The notes under the pieces are model-generated. The model made no database searches, was not told the origin of the DNA, and worked only from the letters and a program-made list of their open reading frames with translations. Below are positions 1 to 8,773 of a stretch of 64,000 nucleotides of DNA, piece by piece. The translations under genes were made by a program, and so were the position numbers. This DNA comes from Sorangium aterium (GTDB taxonomy: Bacteria > Myxococcota_A > Polyangia > Polyangiales > Polyangiaceae): assembly GCF_028368935.1 (NCBI RefSeq), contig NZ_JAQNDK010000002.1, forward strand, positions 868,001 to 932,000, given 5' to 3'. Position 1 is the first letter of the stretch, and each line of letters opens with the position of its first letter.

Positions 1-1523
1 GCTTTCTCGACCCATGCGTCCGGCGCGACGACGCAGCGCTCCTTGATGAAGTCGCGCAAGGGGTCGTTCTCGGCGCGGTAGGCTTCCGTCGCTCGCGTGA
101 TCGACGCCGGTGCGCCCAGCCCATGCTTTTGCCATTCGCTGCACCCGCGCACCGCCCAGGCCAGGATCGCCGGGCCACCGACCGCCGGATCAAGCAGCGC
201 TGCCTTGACCTGCGGGTCGCGCTTCTCCTTTGGGACGGTGTGCTCGAACGGGATCCGGAGGATGCGGCGCCAGATCGCGGCGTCATCGTCCCGCACGCGC
301 GGCGCATCGTTCGCGGCGAGCCACAGCTTGAAGGCTGGCTTGAACTCGAAGGACTCGCGGTAGAGGAACCGCGCTGTCACGGTGTCGCCGCCGGTCAGCT
401 GCTTGACCAGCCCTTCGGCGAGCCGCTTGCCCTCGTCGACCTCGATCGAGAGCACGAGGCGAGCCCCCGCGAGCCGCGCGATGTCGTTGCGCGGACCGCC
501 GGAGTCACGCCGGGCGATGAAGGTCTCGAAGTCTGCCTTCGCCGCATACTCGCCCATGGTGATCTTCAGCGCTTCGAGGAACGTCGACTTGCCGGAGGCC
601 GGCGGACCGTGGACGAAGAAGAGTACCTCATCGCTAACGTCGCCGGTCAGCGTGCAGCCTGCGGCGCGGCGGAGGAACCCGATCAGCTCCTCATCGTTGC
701 CCGTCACGTCAGCGAGGAAGCGATCCCAGATCGGCAGCTCCGCGCCTGGCTCGAACGCGACCGGAACGATTCGGCGCATCATGTCGCGGCGGTCGTGGTC
801 CCGCAGCTCTCCTGTGCGGAGGTCGAGCACGCCGTTGCGGCAGTTCAGAAGCCAGGGATCGGCGTCGAAGTCACCGGGTTCGGCGCGGACGATCGGCTCC
901 GTTTCCGCGAGGCGGAGCATCGCATCGATGCCGCGCGCCGACTGCGATCGCTTCGCCCAGTTGAACAGCGCGGTCGCTTCCTTGTGCTGAGCCTTCGCCT
1001 TCGCCACCTCGTCGTCGTCGTGCGCACGCTTCACCCGCTTCGCGGCATGGTTCATCGCGAACTCGGCATCGGTCAGCAGGCGACGCGTCGTCTCCTTTGC
1101 GAGCTCTGCCACCGTGGCCCGATCGCAGCACCATCGGGAGCCGGCCCATGTATGCCAACCACCGAGCGCTTCGACGTGGCGCAGATCAGGACCGTACAGG
1201 GCAACAAGGCGCTCCGCGTTCGCGAGGTCGCTGTCCGGCGCGGTGCCCTGCCTCAGCGGCACAACGACGAGCTGCAGCGACCCGTTGCCGTTCGCGGGAC
1301 CGCCTCCGGTGCATGGCTCCGCAGGCACCATCGAGGCGCCGCACGCATCCAACCAGAGCCCGTCGCCGCGCGAGATCGGCTCATCGTCGCCGGCCTCGTC
1401 GTCGTCTGCGTTCCCGTCACCATGGTCGCTCGGCTCGACATCGTTCGCCGCGCACGCCTCGTCGTCGTGGTGTCGCTCCGGTCCGGCCGTCGACGGCTGT
1501 GCCGAGGTCGGTTCAGCGTGCAT
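1..1523 (-). CDS. P4-type phage/plasmid primase-helicase, helicase part (C-terminus outside window)
   Basis: Superfamily 3 type replicative helicase of the phage/plasmid P4 group. The frame is open to the window edge, so the C-terminus is missing. ATG at 1523 overlaps the end of the ERCC4 gene by 11 bp, which supports this start and an operon. About 100 acidic, low-complexity residues are followed by a D5_N-like region (the N-G-V-L-D-L-R-T-G segment is typical) and a Walker A loop G-P-P-A-S-G-K-S-T coded near 585-610. A downstream L-S-I-E-V-D-E-G-K stretch fits Walker B. No TOPRIM or primase-polymerase domain precedes it, so this chain looks like the helicase only. It probably serves replication of an integrated prophage or mobile element. 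Confidence 0.8.
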   Translation of the reverse strand, partial: MHAEPTSAQPSTAGPERHHDDEACAANDVEPSDHGDGNADDDEAGDDEPISRGDGLWLDACGASMVPAEPCTGGGPANGNGSLQLVVVPLRQGTAPDSDLANAERLVALYGPDLRHVEALGGWHTWAGSRWCCDRATVAELAKETTRRLLTDAEFAMNHAAKRVKRAHDDDEVAKAKAQHKEATALFNWAKRSQSARGIDAMLRLAETEPIVRAEPGDFDADPWLLNCRNGVLDLRTGELRDHDRRDMMRRIVPVAFEPGAELPIWDRFLADVTGNDEELIGFLRRAAGCTLTGDVSDEVLFFVHGPPASGKSTFLEALKITMGEYAAKADFETFIARRDSGGPRNDIARLAGARLVLSIEVDEGKRLAEGLVKQLTGGDTVTARFLYRESFEFKPAFKLWLAANDAPRVRDDDAAIWRRILRIPFEHTVPKEKRDPQVKAALLDPAVGGPAILAWAVRGCSEWQKHGLGAPASITRATEAYRAENDPLRDFIKERCVVAPDAWVEK

Positions 1524-1968
1524 CCCGCACCTCCCCACGCTTCCGGTGAAATCGCGAGAGAATCAGCGCGGCGATCTTCTCGGCGGACTCGCGCGAGCCT
1601 GCCCACGTCGTACTGATACCGAAGTCCTGCTCGATGGCGAGCGCGCTTGCGATCACCGCCTGGGGCATCGTCCTGCTGCGGTAGCGATGCGCCCAGACAT
1701 CGGGGACGCCGGCCTCCACCAAGATCGTCTTGAGCTCATACGCTCGAAGCCGCTCACACTCACGGAGGAAACGCTCGCGTTCCCATGTGACGCTCTGCAC
1801 GAGGTCGTCCAGGCTCTTGCGCTCGATCGCGACGCTCGTCTCGAACCCGGCGAGCGAGTAGTCCCCGGCGGGCAGCGCTGCGTGCTCCATGTGGAGCCGT
1901 CCGCCGAAGGTCCAGGGGCGCTGCTCGCGCGTGTCGACGATGATGATCATGCTGCCCGCGTCCTTCAT
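1513..1968 (-). CDS. ERCC4-domain (XPF-type) nuclease, phage-type
   Basis: A single ERCC4 nuclease domain of 151 aa without helicase or helix-hairpin-helix parts, the size usual for phage and plasmid copies. Visible motifs in order: V-D-T-R-E-Q-R-P near residue 11, L-P-A-G-D-Y-S-L near residue 34, and the catalytic core I-E-R-K-S-L-D-D-L near residue 50. Such enzymes cut branched or forked DNA. It lies between an excisionase-type HTH gene and a P4-type helicase, overlapping both ends by a few bases, so a replication or recombination role in a mobile element is likely. I infer structure-specific endonuclease activity from the family only. Confidence 0.85.
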   Translation of the reverse strand: MKDAGSMIIIVDTREQRPWTFGGRLHMEHAALPAGDYSLAGFETSVAIERKSLDDLVQSVTWERERFLRECERLRAYELKTILVEAGVPDVWAHRYRSRTMPQAVIASALAIEQDFGISTTWAGSRESAEKIAALILSRFHRKRGEVRDAR

Positions 1969-2312
1969 CGCGATGACCTCCGCGGCTGAAGGGACGCGAA
2001 GAACGCAGCGTCCGCGTCGTCGCCGCTCTGCTTCTTCGGCTTCGGCGTGCGCGCCTGGGTCGCGATCCAGGCGTCAACGTCGGCCTTCCGCGCCATGAGT
2101 TTGCGGCCGACCCTGAACGAGGGGAACGCGCCTGCTGCCGCGGCACGCCGGAACGTCGTCGGCCCCGTCGGGGAGCTCCGGGCGTCGTAGTAGGCGGGGC
2201 TGGTGTCGCCGGCAGCGTTCTCGTTCGCCGCCTCTCGGATCGAGTCGGCCAGGTAGCGGGCGATCGTCGCGAATGCTTTCAGCAGGTCATCCTGGGTTAC
2301 AGACTTTCTCAA
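1965..2312 (-). CDS. Excisionase/MerR-type HTH DNA-binding protein
   Basis: Protein of about 115 aa. The C-terminal half has the helix-turn-helix layout of excisionase-type adaptors: F-R-R-A-A-A-A-G-A-F-P-S-F-R-V-G-R-K-L followed by D-V-D-A-W-I. I place the start at TTG 2312 because a clean GGAGG (complement of 2318-2322) sits five bases upstream; a longer frame to 2432 lacks such a site and reads like non-coding DNA. Its end overlaps the ERCC4 gene start by 4 bp. It is probably the first gene of this phage-like operon, controlling excision or replication. Confidence 0.65.
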   Translation of the reverse strand: MRKSVTQDDLLKAFATIARYLADSIREAANENAAGDTSPAYYDARSSPTGPTTFRRAAAAGAFPSFRVGRKLMARKADVDAWIATQARTPKPKKQSGDDADAAFFASLQPRRSSR

Positions 2313-2322
2313 TGGCACCTCC

Positions 2323-3331
2323 GAACAACAGCACGATCCACACGAGCGCCGCGGCACGGTCCTGCGGTGAGCCTGACGCAAGGCCCCGTCCCTCACAGCG
2401 AGTCCAAACACGGGCCTCCTGGCCGACGGCAACAGCCGACGCGGCCGTGCGGCCGAAGGCGAACGACGGGATGACGAGAAGGGCGCCCGAAGCGCACGCC
2501 GAGGTCGGAAGGCAGCCCGGGTGCTCTCGGCTACGGGGCCGTTAGCGCCTGACGCCGGTCAGGCCCCGGCGCTAGTCGAGGTCCCGCCCTCTCCGGCGCC
2601 CCGCCGTCGACCGGCGCCGGCCGCCAGATCGGGGGCGCCACCATGGCGATCTGTGCGGCGGGGCACGACGCCAGGCTCCTCCCGACCGAGATGCCGGCCA
2701 GGGGCGATGGCGAGGCCCTCTATAAGTCATGCTGCTCGAGATCGAGAGCGCTGTGATGCGTTGCGGGGCGGAGCCCTGGGGTCCGGTGCCGACGGGTCGA
2801 GGTTTCCCACGCCGTCCGGCGCCCTGCCGGTCGAGTCAGAGCCGGCCGCGCGGCAAGGGGGAGCGCCACGGGGACGAGCTGAGCGGCGGGGCGGAGCGCC
2901 CGACCGTGATGCCGGGCGGTGCCGACGGGGCCCACTCCTTGATCGTGGTGCTCGAGATCGAGGGTGCTGTGATCCGCTGTGGTGCGGAGGCCCTTCGCGG
3001 TTACACATAAGACAGAATCTCGACCGCGGCAGGGCTGGCGAGCACGCGGCCAACGCCGCCGACATCGCGCGGCTGATGCGGGGGGCGAGAGGGGGATGCA
3101 CGCGTCCGGTGACCTGCATGCTGTCGTCGAACCGCTTCGTCCCCTGGGGATCGGCGCTCCACGACGGGCACCCAGCCGGCGAGACCGACCCCGGGTCCGA
3201 GTCTGCGCGCTGTGCTGGCGCAGCCCAGCCCGGAGCCAGGCGAGCGGCCTGGGCTGGTCTCCCAGAGCCGGCCCGGATCTCCCGGCGGTCGTCCTTGACG
3301 GCGCGAGAATGCTTGCTATGAGGGGCGAATC
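2323..3331. other. Gene-poor stretch with a stem-loop and a diverged direct repeat
   Basis: About 1 kb with no frame that reads like a protein. It holds an inverted repeat at 2543-2574 (TAGCGCC...GGCGCTA enclosing CCTGAC-GCCG-GTCAGG). It also holds two diverged direct copies starting near 2732 and 2950 (GCTCGAGATCGAG followed by GCTGTGAT), and near 3160-3210 a segment resembling the decayed sigma-factor DNA found at 8.2 kb. It is probably decayed accessory DNA. Confidence 0.4.
2543..2574. repeat. Inverted repeat / stem-loop
   Basis: The outer arms TAGCGCC and GGCGCTA enclose an inner hairpin CCTGAC-GCCG-GTCAGG. It lies upstream of the phage-like operon. It could be a transcription terminator, a protein site or part of an attachment site; the sequence alone does not decide. 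Confidence 0.5.
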
Positions 3332-3568
3332 ATGCCCGAAATTCTCATCGCGAAGGCGACAGATTCGATCGATGGCGACGAATACGTGATGACCGGAATC
3401 GCACGCCTTCGAAGCGGTCAGGAGGTCGGGAGAGCCGAGCTTCGCGTACCGCTGATCGCCGTCGACGCTTCGGTGGTGGGGAAGGCCGAGGTCGAGCATT
3501 TGAAGTCTGCGCTCGAAGCCGCGGTACAGGCAATAGCCAGGGCCAAGGCTCGCGCAGGCGGCCACTGA
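3332..3568 (+). CDS. Small hypothetical protein, 78 aa
   Basis: I do not recognise this family. The protein starts M-P-E-I-L-I-A-K-A and ends in an alanine-rich helix (K-S-A-L-E-A-A-V-Q-A-I-A-R-A). A purine-rich GAGGGG lies about 6 bases before the ATG and codon use is normal for high-GC DNA. It stands alone between two gene-poor stretches. No membrane segment or signal peptide is visible. Confidence 0.5.
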   Translation: MPEILIAKATDSIDGDEYVMTGIARLRSGQEVGRAELRVPLIAVDASVVGKAEVEHLKSALEAAVQAIARAKARAGGH

Positions 3569-4093
3569 GCGGGAAGCCTGCAGAGGCTGACCGTATCGAG
3601 CACGCGCTTGCTGCCCTCGCTGGCACACCGCGCTCTCCGCGCCCGTCGTTGTTTTGGGACTCGTATACGACGACTTGGGCCTGTTAGAACTCCACGCACG
3701 CCTACAACGGAACGATTTAGGGACCGCTCGCCCGGTGTACGGACGGCAGGGCGCCCCCCTGCCGGGGGCTGAGGCTCGGATGGCCTCGCAGAGTCGGAGC
3801 TTCACGGCGGGCACCAGGCCGGCGGAGTGGATCCCGGGTCCGAGTCTGCGATGCCCGATCCCCCGCCAGCGAGGCCGAGCGAGCAGGCGCTACTGCGCAC
3901 GGGAGCAGGCGGCGGGTGGGGGCCCTGCCCTGCTGGCCGTCTCCCGTACAGTGCCGGCGGCCCACTACGAGCGCATGCCCCGTTTTGACACGGTGACACG
4001 GGGCGGTATCTCCGCTGGCGCGCACAGAGCGAGATGGCAATGGGGGGTAGCTGAGACGTTGATGAGAACGACAGAGTTGAACAACGAGCAACA
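3569..4093. other. Gene-poor stretch with a decayed sigma-factor-like segment
   Basis: No convincing gene. Bases around 3810-3850, read on the minus strand, resemble the region-2/region-4 linker of the broken ECF sigma gene at 8.2 kb (CTCGGACCCGGG then CGCCGGCCTGGTGCC). Short open frames here are in GC-rich DNA without family features. Confidence 0.35.
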
Positions 4094-5749
4094 CTACGAT
4101 CGACCGAGCTTAGACTGAGCCGACTTAATACTTCCGATCATGGCCTGGAGACGATCGAGCAGCTCGTCGTACGTTATCAATTTCACAGCGCGTCCAGCGT
4201 TTAGATGCAACAGTCGCCGCCGCGTCTGACTATCCATACCTGCATTGCGACCAATCACAACCATCCCCTGTACCGGAAACGAGCTATCAAACGACGCAGG
4301 AACATCACTCGGATTCTCTCGCCACCACCGGATCCAGTCCTCAACCTGCTGAATAGCATGCGTAACGTGGTCCCTGGGTCTTCCGTACATAGTAAACAGA
4401 GGCAAGCTCGCTCGCTCAAGCTCGATCAGCAGAACGCGTTTTTCATCGAGCTCGTACTGGATTGCCAAATCAATGCGATACTTCTTTCCGAGCCACACCT
4501 CGGAGAGCACGCGAGCGCCAAATGGCTCAATGACAGTCGGAAAATTGAGAATAAACTCATGAAGCTGGCGTTCCTTTACCCGAGGATTCTGGACCAGGCG
4601 AGATAGTCCCAGGTACAAAGACCACAAGGTCGTATCTGTACTCTTTTCAGAGCTTGTCTCGAGCCGACGATCAATTAAATAGTCCTTTAGCTCCGGGTCT
4701 GGCAAATGCTCGGCCGCCGCTCTAATGACGCCTACGTCCGGCAGGAGCTCTGAATAGCCAGTTCTCTTCGGTCGCCCGATACTTCGCGGAAATTTACCTA
4801 GTGCAACTACCGGCACGGTACTGTGTCCCAGTGCTCGGTATGCAAGATAGGTGCAGTAGTCATCGCTCACGACAAACCGGCTGCCACCCCAATAAACAAG
4901 CAATTCCGGGCGCTTCCCCGAAAGTATCATCTTCTTCGCATCTTCCACTACATCCAGCGGATAACTTAAGCAGAAGTCGTAGTCGTGCGGCCTAATGAGA
5001 TCGAGGCGAATGCTTAGCGTCGAGCATCGAACCTGCCTCCGTAGTACCGCCCTAAGGAATTGATCATAGGTCTTATCCACGGGAGGCTCAGTTCCCGCAC
5101 GGCTTCGGAAATCTAGATCAGATTCGACGGCTTCCTTAAGCGGGATAAGCTGCATCTCACGCCCCCCTCGGTTCTCATTTAACCGACTGAGAGCGCACAC
5201 CACCATCTGAAGCACATCCGACCCCGCGCAACCAGCTCGGCCCTCTGTTGTCCAGCCGGCTTCAGAGAGAATCCAAAAGGTCGGCTCTTGATTGTTTTTG
5301 CTAGCGAGTACCTCGATACGAAAAACGAGCCCACGAGGAAACGAATCGTTAATGCCGGTGGCCGAATAGATGTAACCGCCAGCAGCAAGACTCTCGCGCT
5401 GAATAAGAATCCCCAACGCTTCGTCTTCAGGTATACTCGATACAACTTCGAGGAAGAGCGGCGTCGGAAGTGGATGATTCTCGATCTCCTCCATCAGCCG
5501 ATCAATGTCGACTGTGCACACAAGGTCAGCGCGTGACACAACATGGATTGATCTTGTGTTAAGAATATCTAAGAAAGCGGTTCCTAAGCCCGCATTCTTT
5601 CGATGAACGCCGAAGATGAAATTTCTAATTTGTGCCACATCAGGGAAGACTCCATCTTGCCCCGTAATGTCCCTGTATAGACTCAACCTGGCTCTTCCGA
5701 TGACGTGGTTGGTGAGATTGCGCTGCAGGACATCGGGTATCTGTTTCAT
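4094..5749 (-). CDS. Shedu-type (DUF4263) nuclease fused to a ParB-like domain
   Basis: A 551-aa probable anti-phage protein. The C-terminal part (about 395-540) matches the Shedu/DUF4263 nuclease pattern: R-Q-L-H-E-F-I-L-N-F-P, then a PD-(D/E)XK-like core with R-I-D-L and L-L-I-E-L-E-R, then A-I-Q-Q-V-E-D-W. The core reads E-x-E rather than the usual E-x-K. A middle segment (about 280-325), S-D-D-Y-C-T-Y-L-A-Y-R-A-L-G then V-P-V-V-A-L-G, looks like a ParB/sulfiredoxin-type N domain. The first 270 residues are unrecognised. The gene is markedly lower in GC than its surroundings and divergent from an OLD-family gene, so transfer as a defence island is likely. Shedu assignment is firm; the ParB-like call is tentative. 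Confidence 0.75.
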   Translation of the reverse strand: MKQIPDVLQRNLTNHVIGRARLSLYRDITGQDGVFPDVAQIRNFIFGVHRKNAGLGTAFLDILNTRSIHVVSRADLVCTVDIDRLMEEIENHPLPTPLFLEVVSSIPEDEALGILIQRESLAAGGYIYSATGINDSFPRGLVFRIEVLASKNNQEPTFWILSEAGWTTEGRAGCAGSDVLQMVVCALSRLNENRGGREMQLIPLKEAVESDLDFRSRAGTEPPVDKTYDQFLRAVLRRQVRCSTLSIRLDLIRPHDYDFCLSYPLDVVEDAKKMILSGKRPELLVYWGGSRFVVSDDYCTYLAYRALGHSTVPVVALGKFPRSIGRPKRTGYSELLPDVGVIRAAAEHLPDPELKDYLIDRRLETSSEKSTDTTLWSLYLGLSRLVQNPRVKERQLHEFILNFPTVIEPFGARVLSEVWLGKKYRIDLAIQYELDEKRVLLIELERASLPLFTMYGRPRDHVTHAIQQVEDWIRWWRENPSDVPASFDSSFPVQGMVVIGRNAGMDSQTRRRLLHLNAGRAVKLITYDELLDRLQAMIGSIKSAQSKLGRS

Positions 5750-6385
5750 TGCCTTCTCTGCATGTTGGTTCGCATCGGGCTGCCTTATTGTGTCCCTCGT
5801 GTTCGTGCTGGCGCAAGTCAGAGCTCAGCAGCACTGGTGGACCCTAAGTGGGAGGGGAGCATACCATCCGTCAAGTTCGCGGATGCAGAGCATGTGAACT
5901 GCAAAATGTATGTCCAGTTACATTCCTATTTGGTCGAACCCGTCGATCGGCAAATATGTCCTCACTGAATTGTAGACTCGGCTGCGTTAACGTCACCTCG
6001 ACGCTGTGCGGCGACGCTTCTTCTCGCCGCTCCTCTCCAGGTAGGAGCGGCCCCGACGCCCTCGCCGCCTCGCCTACGCCGCCCTCGCTGACTACGCCGC
6101 CCTCGCTGATCTCGTCAGCCCATCTGCCTGCCCGTCGCCCCCGGCCTCGTGCTGGAGCTCGCTTGCGACGGCTGCGGAGTGTTCGCCGCGACCTGGCGTG
6201 CGTGCGCATGGTGGCGGGTGATCGAGCTCGGGGAGGCGTGATGCCTCGCGGCAGGCAGGATCCCAATCTCCTACGTACACCCGCAGCGGAACGACTAGGA
6301 GCCGCTCGACGGGAGCATGGCGGCTGGGCGCCTTCCCCGCCGGAAGCAGCGCAGGTAACCTACCGGTGGCACACATCGGTCTGAG
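5750..6385. other. Intergenic region between the divergent Shedu-like and OLD-like genes
   Basis: No gene could be supported. The parts next to both genes are AT-richer and should carry their promoters. The centre (about 5990-6330) is high-GC and looks like decayed chromosomal DNA, for example repeated GCCGCCCTCGCTGA near 6080-6110. Confidence 0.35.
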
Positions 6386-7984
6386 ATGCGATCGACCTCA
6401 GTTCCCCCTCGGAGCCAACACAACGTGCATGAGACAATATTCGTGAACGCCCACAAGGGCCTTCAGTCGAGGAGATTCAGTGGGCTAGGACACATCAACG
6501 TGATATGCGGTCGCAACAACAGCGGAAAGTCCACCGTGCTCGAAGCAATATCAAACTCCGGAGCCGGAATAGCAGCAACACCTGAATCAATGATTGATGC
6601 GGCACGCGGTCTAGCACGCAGGGAACAAAGACATGGTGGGATCGAAGCACACTTATGGAATGCGATTGAACCCATTGTTTTAGACGCAATGAAACATGTG
6701 GACACAACGAAGACGAACATTTTCTCCGAAAATGAAATCCAGGACGTCGTCAAAAGCATCATCGAAGCATCAAACAAACGCGTCGAAGAGCTAAGCGAAT
6801 CCAGTCAAATAGACGGCCAAAAGAAATTTGCTCTATACATCGACATGCCATATTTGCATAATAAGCTATTTAATATTCTCACTCAAGTATACACGAGCAG
6901 CTTCAGCGCCCTGCTAATACCGGCACGACGATACATAGAATCCCAAAGTACACTCGATGAGCCTGAGACGTTAAACCCGAACGGAAAAGGGCTGATCCAA
7001 CTTCTGTTCGTCTGCAGAAATAAAAGAAAATCATCGCCCGAGCGTCATTTTTACGACACGGTGCGACAATATTTTCGTGAAATATCAAATGGTTTCGACT
7101 TCGATTTGTCCTTGACCGGCGACAGCTCGATCAACATCGACTTCTATTCCAAGGAAGGTGCACACCCAGCAGACAACTGTGGACTTGGATTGCATGAGTT
7201 ACTCGTCATTGTATCGTTTGCATTGTGGGAAAGCAAATCTGCGATATGTATCGAAGAGCCCGAGAATCACATGCACCCAGAGATGCAGAGGCGACTGCTA
7301 TCGTTTTTTCGACATGTAACAAAAAAGCAGTTCTTTATCAGTACCCATTCTAACATATTCGTGAATAGCGCAGCCGTAGATAAGGTTTTCTTTACTTCGT
7401 ACAAGAACGCGGCCGTTTACGTCGATGACGTTACGTCCAGAGCCACAGCGCTACATGATCTTGGGTATTCAGTCACTGATAATCTCGTGTCTGATCTGGT
7501 GATACTCGTCGAGGGTCCGACCGATGCCCCAGTTGTAGAAGAGTTCTTAGATAAGCTTGGTCTCGACGAACGTTTCACGATTAAGATTTGGCCGCTTGGC
7601 GGCGACATCATGGATCAGCTCGATCTATCCGTTTTTGGCGAGCGATACAAAGTCATTGCGCTGGTGGACCTAGACCCCGGCAGCAACGGTGTGCGCACGA
7701 GGTTCGCGAGTGCGTGCCAGCGTCTTGGCATAGAGGTATTTCGCCTGCAGCGCTACGCCATCGAAAACTACTTCAGTCTAGATTCCCTGCGCTCAGTGTT
7801 CAGTAGTCAGATTCCACAGACCATCAACGAGATAAGGCCAGATACGCCGCTCAAAGATCAAATAGGAATGAGCGTCAAAAAGAACAATCGCAAGATCGCC
7901 CGCGCCATGAGGTTCGACGACGTATCAGGCACGGACCTTGGAACGTTCTTCCGCCGCGTCGAACAAATCGTGACGAGCCAGTAA
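6386..7984 (+). CDS. OLD-family ATP-dependent endonuclease (AAA ATPase + TOPRIM)
   Basis: A 532-aa protein of the OLD (overcoming lysogenization defect) class, whose members act in phage defence, alone or as GajA-like subunits. Walker A G-R-N-N-S-G-K-S-T lies at residues 42-50 and an ABC-like signature (C-G-L-G-L-H-E-L-L) near 270. Walker B I-C-I-E-E-P-E-N-H-M-H-P lies near 287 and S-T-H-S follows. The TOPRIM part carries L-V-E-G-P-T-D-A-P near 372 and L-V-D-L-D near 427, which give the metal-binding Glu and Asp pair. GC content and A-rich codons differ strongly from the neighbours. No UvrD-like GajB partner is adjacent, so a stand-alone OLD is most likely. An alternative GTG start lies about 13 codons downstream. 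Confidence 0.85.
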   Translation: MRSTSVPPRSQHNVHETIFVNAHKGLQSRRFSGLGHINVICGRNNSGKSTVLEAISNSGAGIAATPESMIDAARGLARREQRHGGIEAHLWNAIEPIVLDAMKHVDTTKTNIFSENEIQDVVKSIIEASNKRVEELSESSQIDGQKKFALYIDMPYLHNKLFNILTQVYTSSFSALLIPARRYIESQSTLDEPETLNPNGKGLIQLLFVCRNKRKSSPERHFYDTVRQYFREISNGFDFDLSLTGDSSINIDFYSKEGAHPADNCGLGLHELLVIVSFALWESKSAICIEEPENHMHPEMQRRLLSFFRHVTKKQFFISTHSNIFVNSAAVDKVFFTSYKNAAVYVDDVTSRATALHDLGYSVTDNLVSDLVILVEGPTDAPVVEEFLDKLGLDERFTIKIWPLGGDIMDQLDLSVFGERYKVIALVDLDPGSNGVRTRFASACQRLGIEVFRLQRYAIENYFSLDSLRSVFSSQIPQTINEIRPDTPLKDQIGMSVKKNNRKIARAMRFDDVSGTDLGTFFRRVEQIVTSQ

Positions 7985-8030
7985 GGTAGAAGATAGGATA
8001 GGGGTGAGCTTCGGTGGACTGCCGTGGAGG

Positions 8031-8320
8031 CTACTGCAAGCGACGCCGCCGCTTGAGCACAGCGGCGAGACGCTTCCGCCCCCGACGGAGCCGTGAGAAC
8101 GCGGTCCCGAGCGGAAGCCCGAGGCTCCGGGCGACCTCGCTGACCTGCTCCCCCTCGCCCACGAGGATCAGCACCCGGCGCTCCACCAACCAGAGCAGAT
8201 CGAGGAGCGCGCGTGCCTCGACCCCCCATGGGGCGACGGCACCCAGCCGGCGATGTAGGCCCGCGGGTCCGGGACGGCGACCTCCCGGCGGCGGCAGGCA
8301 TTGTCGTGATACTTCCGGGC
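8031..8320 (-). pseudogene. Remnant of an ECF sigma-70 factor (N-terminus lost, frameshifted)
   Basis: On the minus strand, about 8033-8230 encode a clear sigma region 4: L-L-W-L-V-E-R-R-V-L, V-S-E-V-A-R-S-L-G-L-P, then F-S-R-L-R-R-G-R-K-R-L, ending at a TAG (complement of 8031-8033). Directly upstream but in another frame, C-R-R-R-E-V-A-V-P-D-P-R-A-Y-I-A-G reads like the end of region 2. The two pieces join only with a frameshift and no region 2 core or start remains. It is a dead ECF sigma gene. Similar decayed DNA occurs near 3.2 and 3.8 kb. Confidence 0.65.
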
Positions 8321-8375
8321 CTAGTGGATGATAGCAACGTCCAGCGCGGGCGCGGTGGCGTTCAGGATGGGCTCA

Positions 8376-8764
8376 GGAGCGGGCACGCCGGGCGCTAGCG
8401 AGATCGACGATCGGCGCTACCCGTGGCGTTGCCTGCGGGGCGCTGAGGAGCTCCGAGAGGGTGCGTGCAGCGATCTGCGCGGTCGCGAGGTCGCCCGCCG
8501 CATGGGCAGCGGCGATGGTCTGCGTCAGGGTCGCGACGAGCACCTGGCGCGGGCTGCTCGACGGAGGCGTGATCAGGGCTGCTTCGGGTCGGGCAGAGGT
8601 CGCCAGCGCCGCCTGCTCCACGGCCGCCGAGGGCGCCGCCGGAAGCGTCACGGAATCGTCCGGCCGACCAGAGATCGCGGGGTTAGCGCCCACGATCGCC
8701 AAGTCGGCGCCAGCCTCGACCTCCTTAAAACCCGCGGAAACCGGCCCGATCGTGTCCTTCTGCT
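8376..8764 (-). CDS. Small alanine-rich helical hypothetical protein (start uncertain)
   Basis: The minus-strand frame ends at 8373-8375 and reads well for its last 60-100 residues: an amphipathic alanine-rich helix (I-A-A-A-H-A-A-G-D-L-A-T-A-Q-I-A-A-R), L-S-E-L-L, and a basic tail V-D-L-A-S-A-R-R-A-R-S. I do not recognise the function. The start is unclear because no good ribosome site is visible and the upstream part runs opposite the truncated DUF4351-type gene. It lies just upstream of the dead sigma factor on the same strand, so the two may once have been one operon. Confidence 0.4.
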
Positions 8765-8773
8765 CCCCCAGAC

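Noticed and set aside
123-1616. Long plus-strand open frame opposite the P4-type helicase
   Set aside because: It is the antisense of a gene with clear Walker and D5_N motifs; its own translation is Arg/Val-rich without domains.
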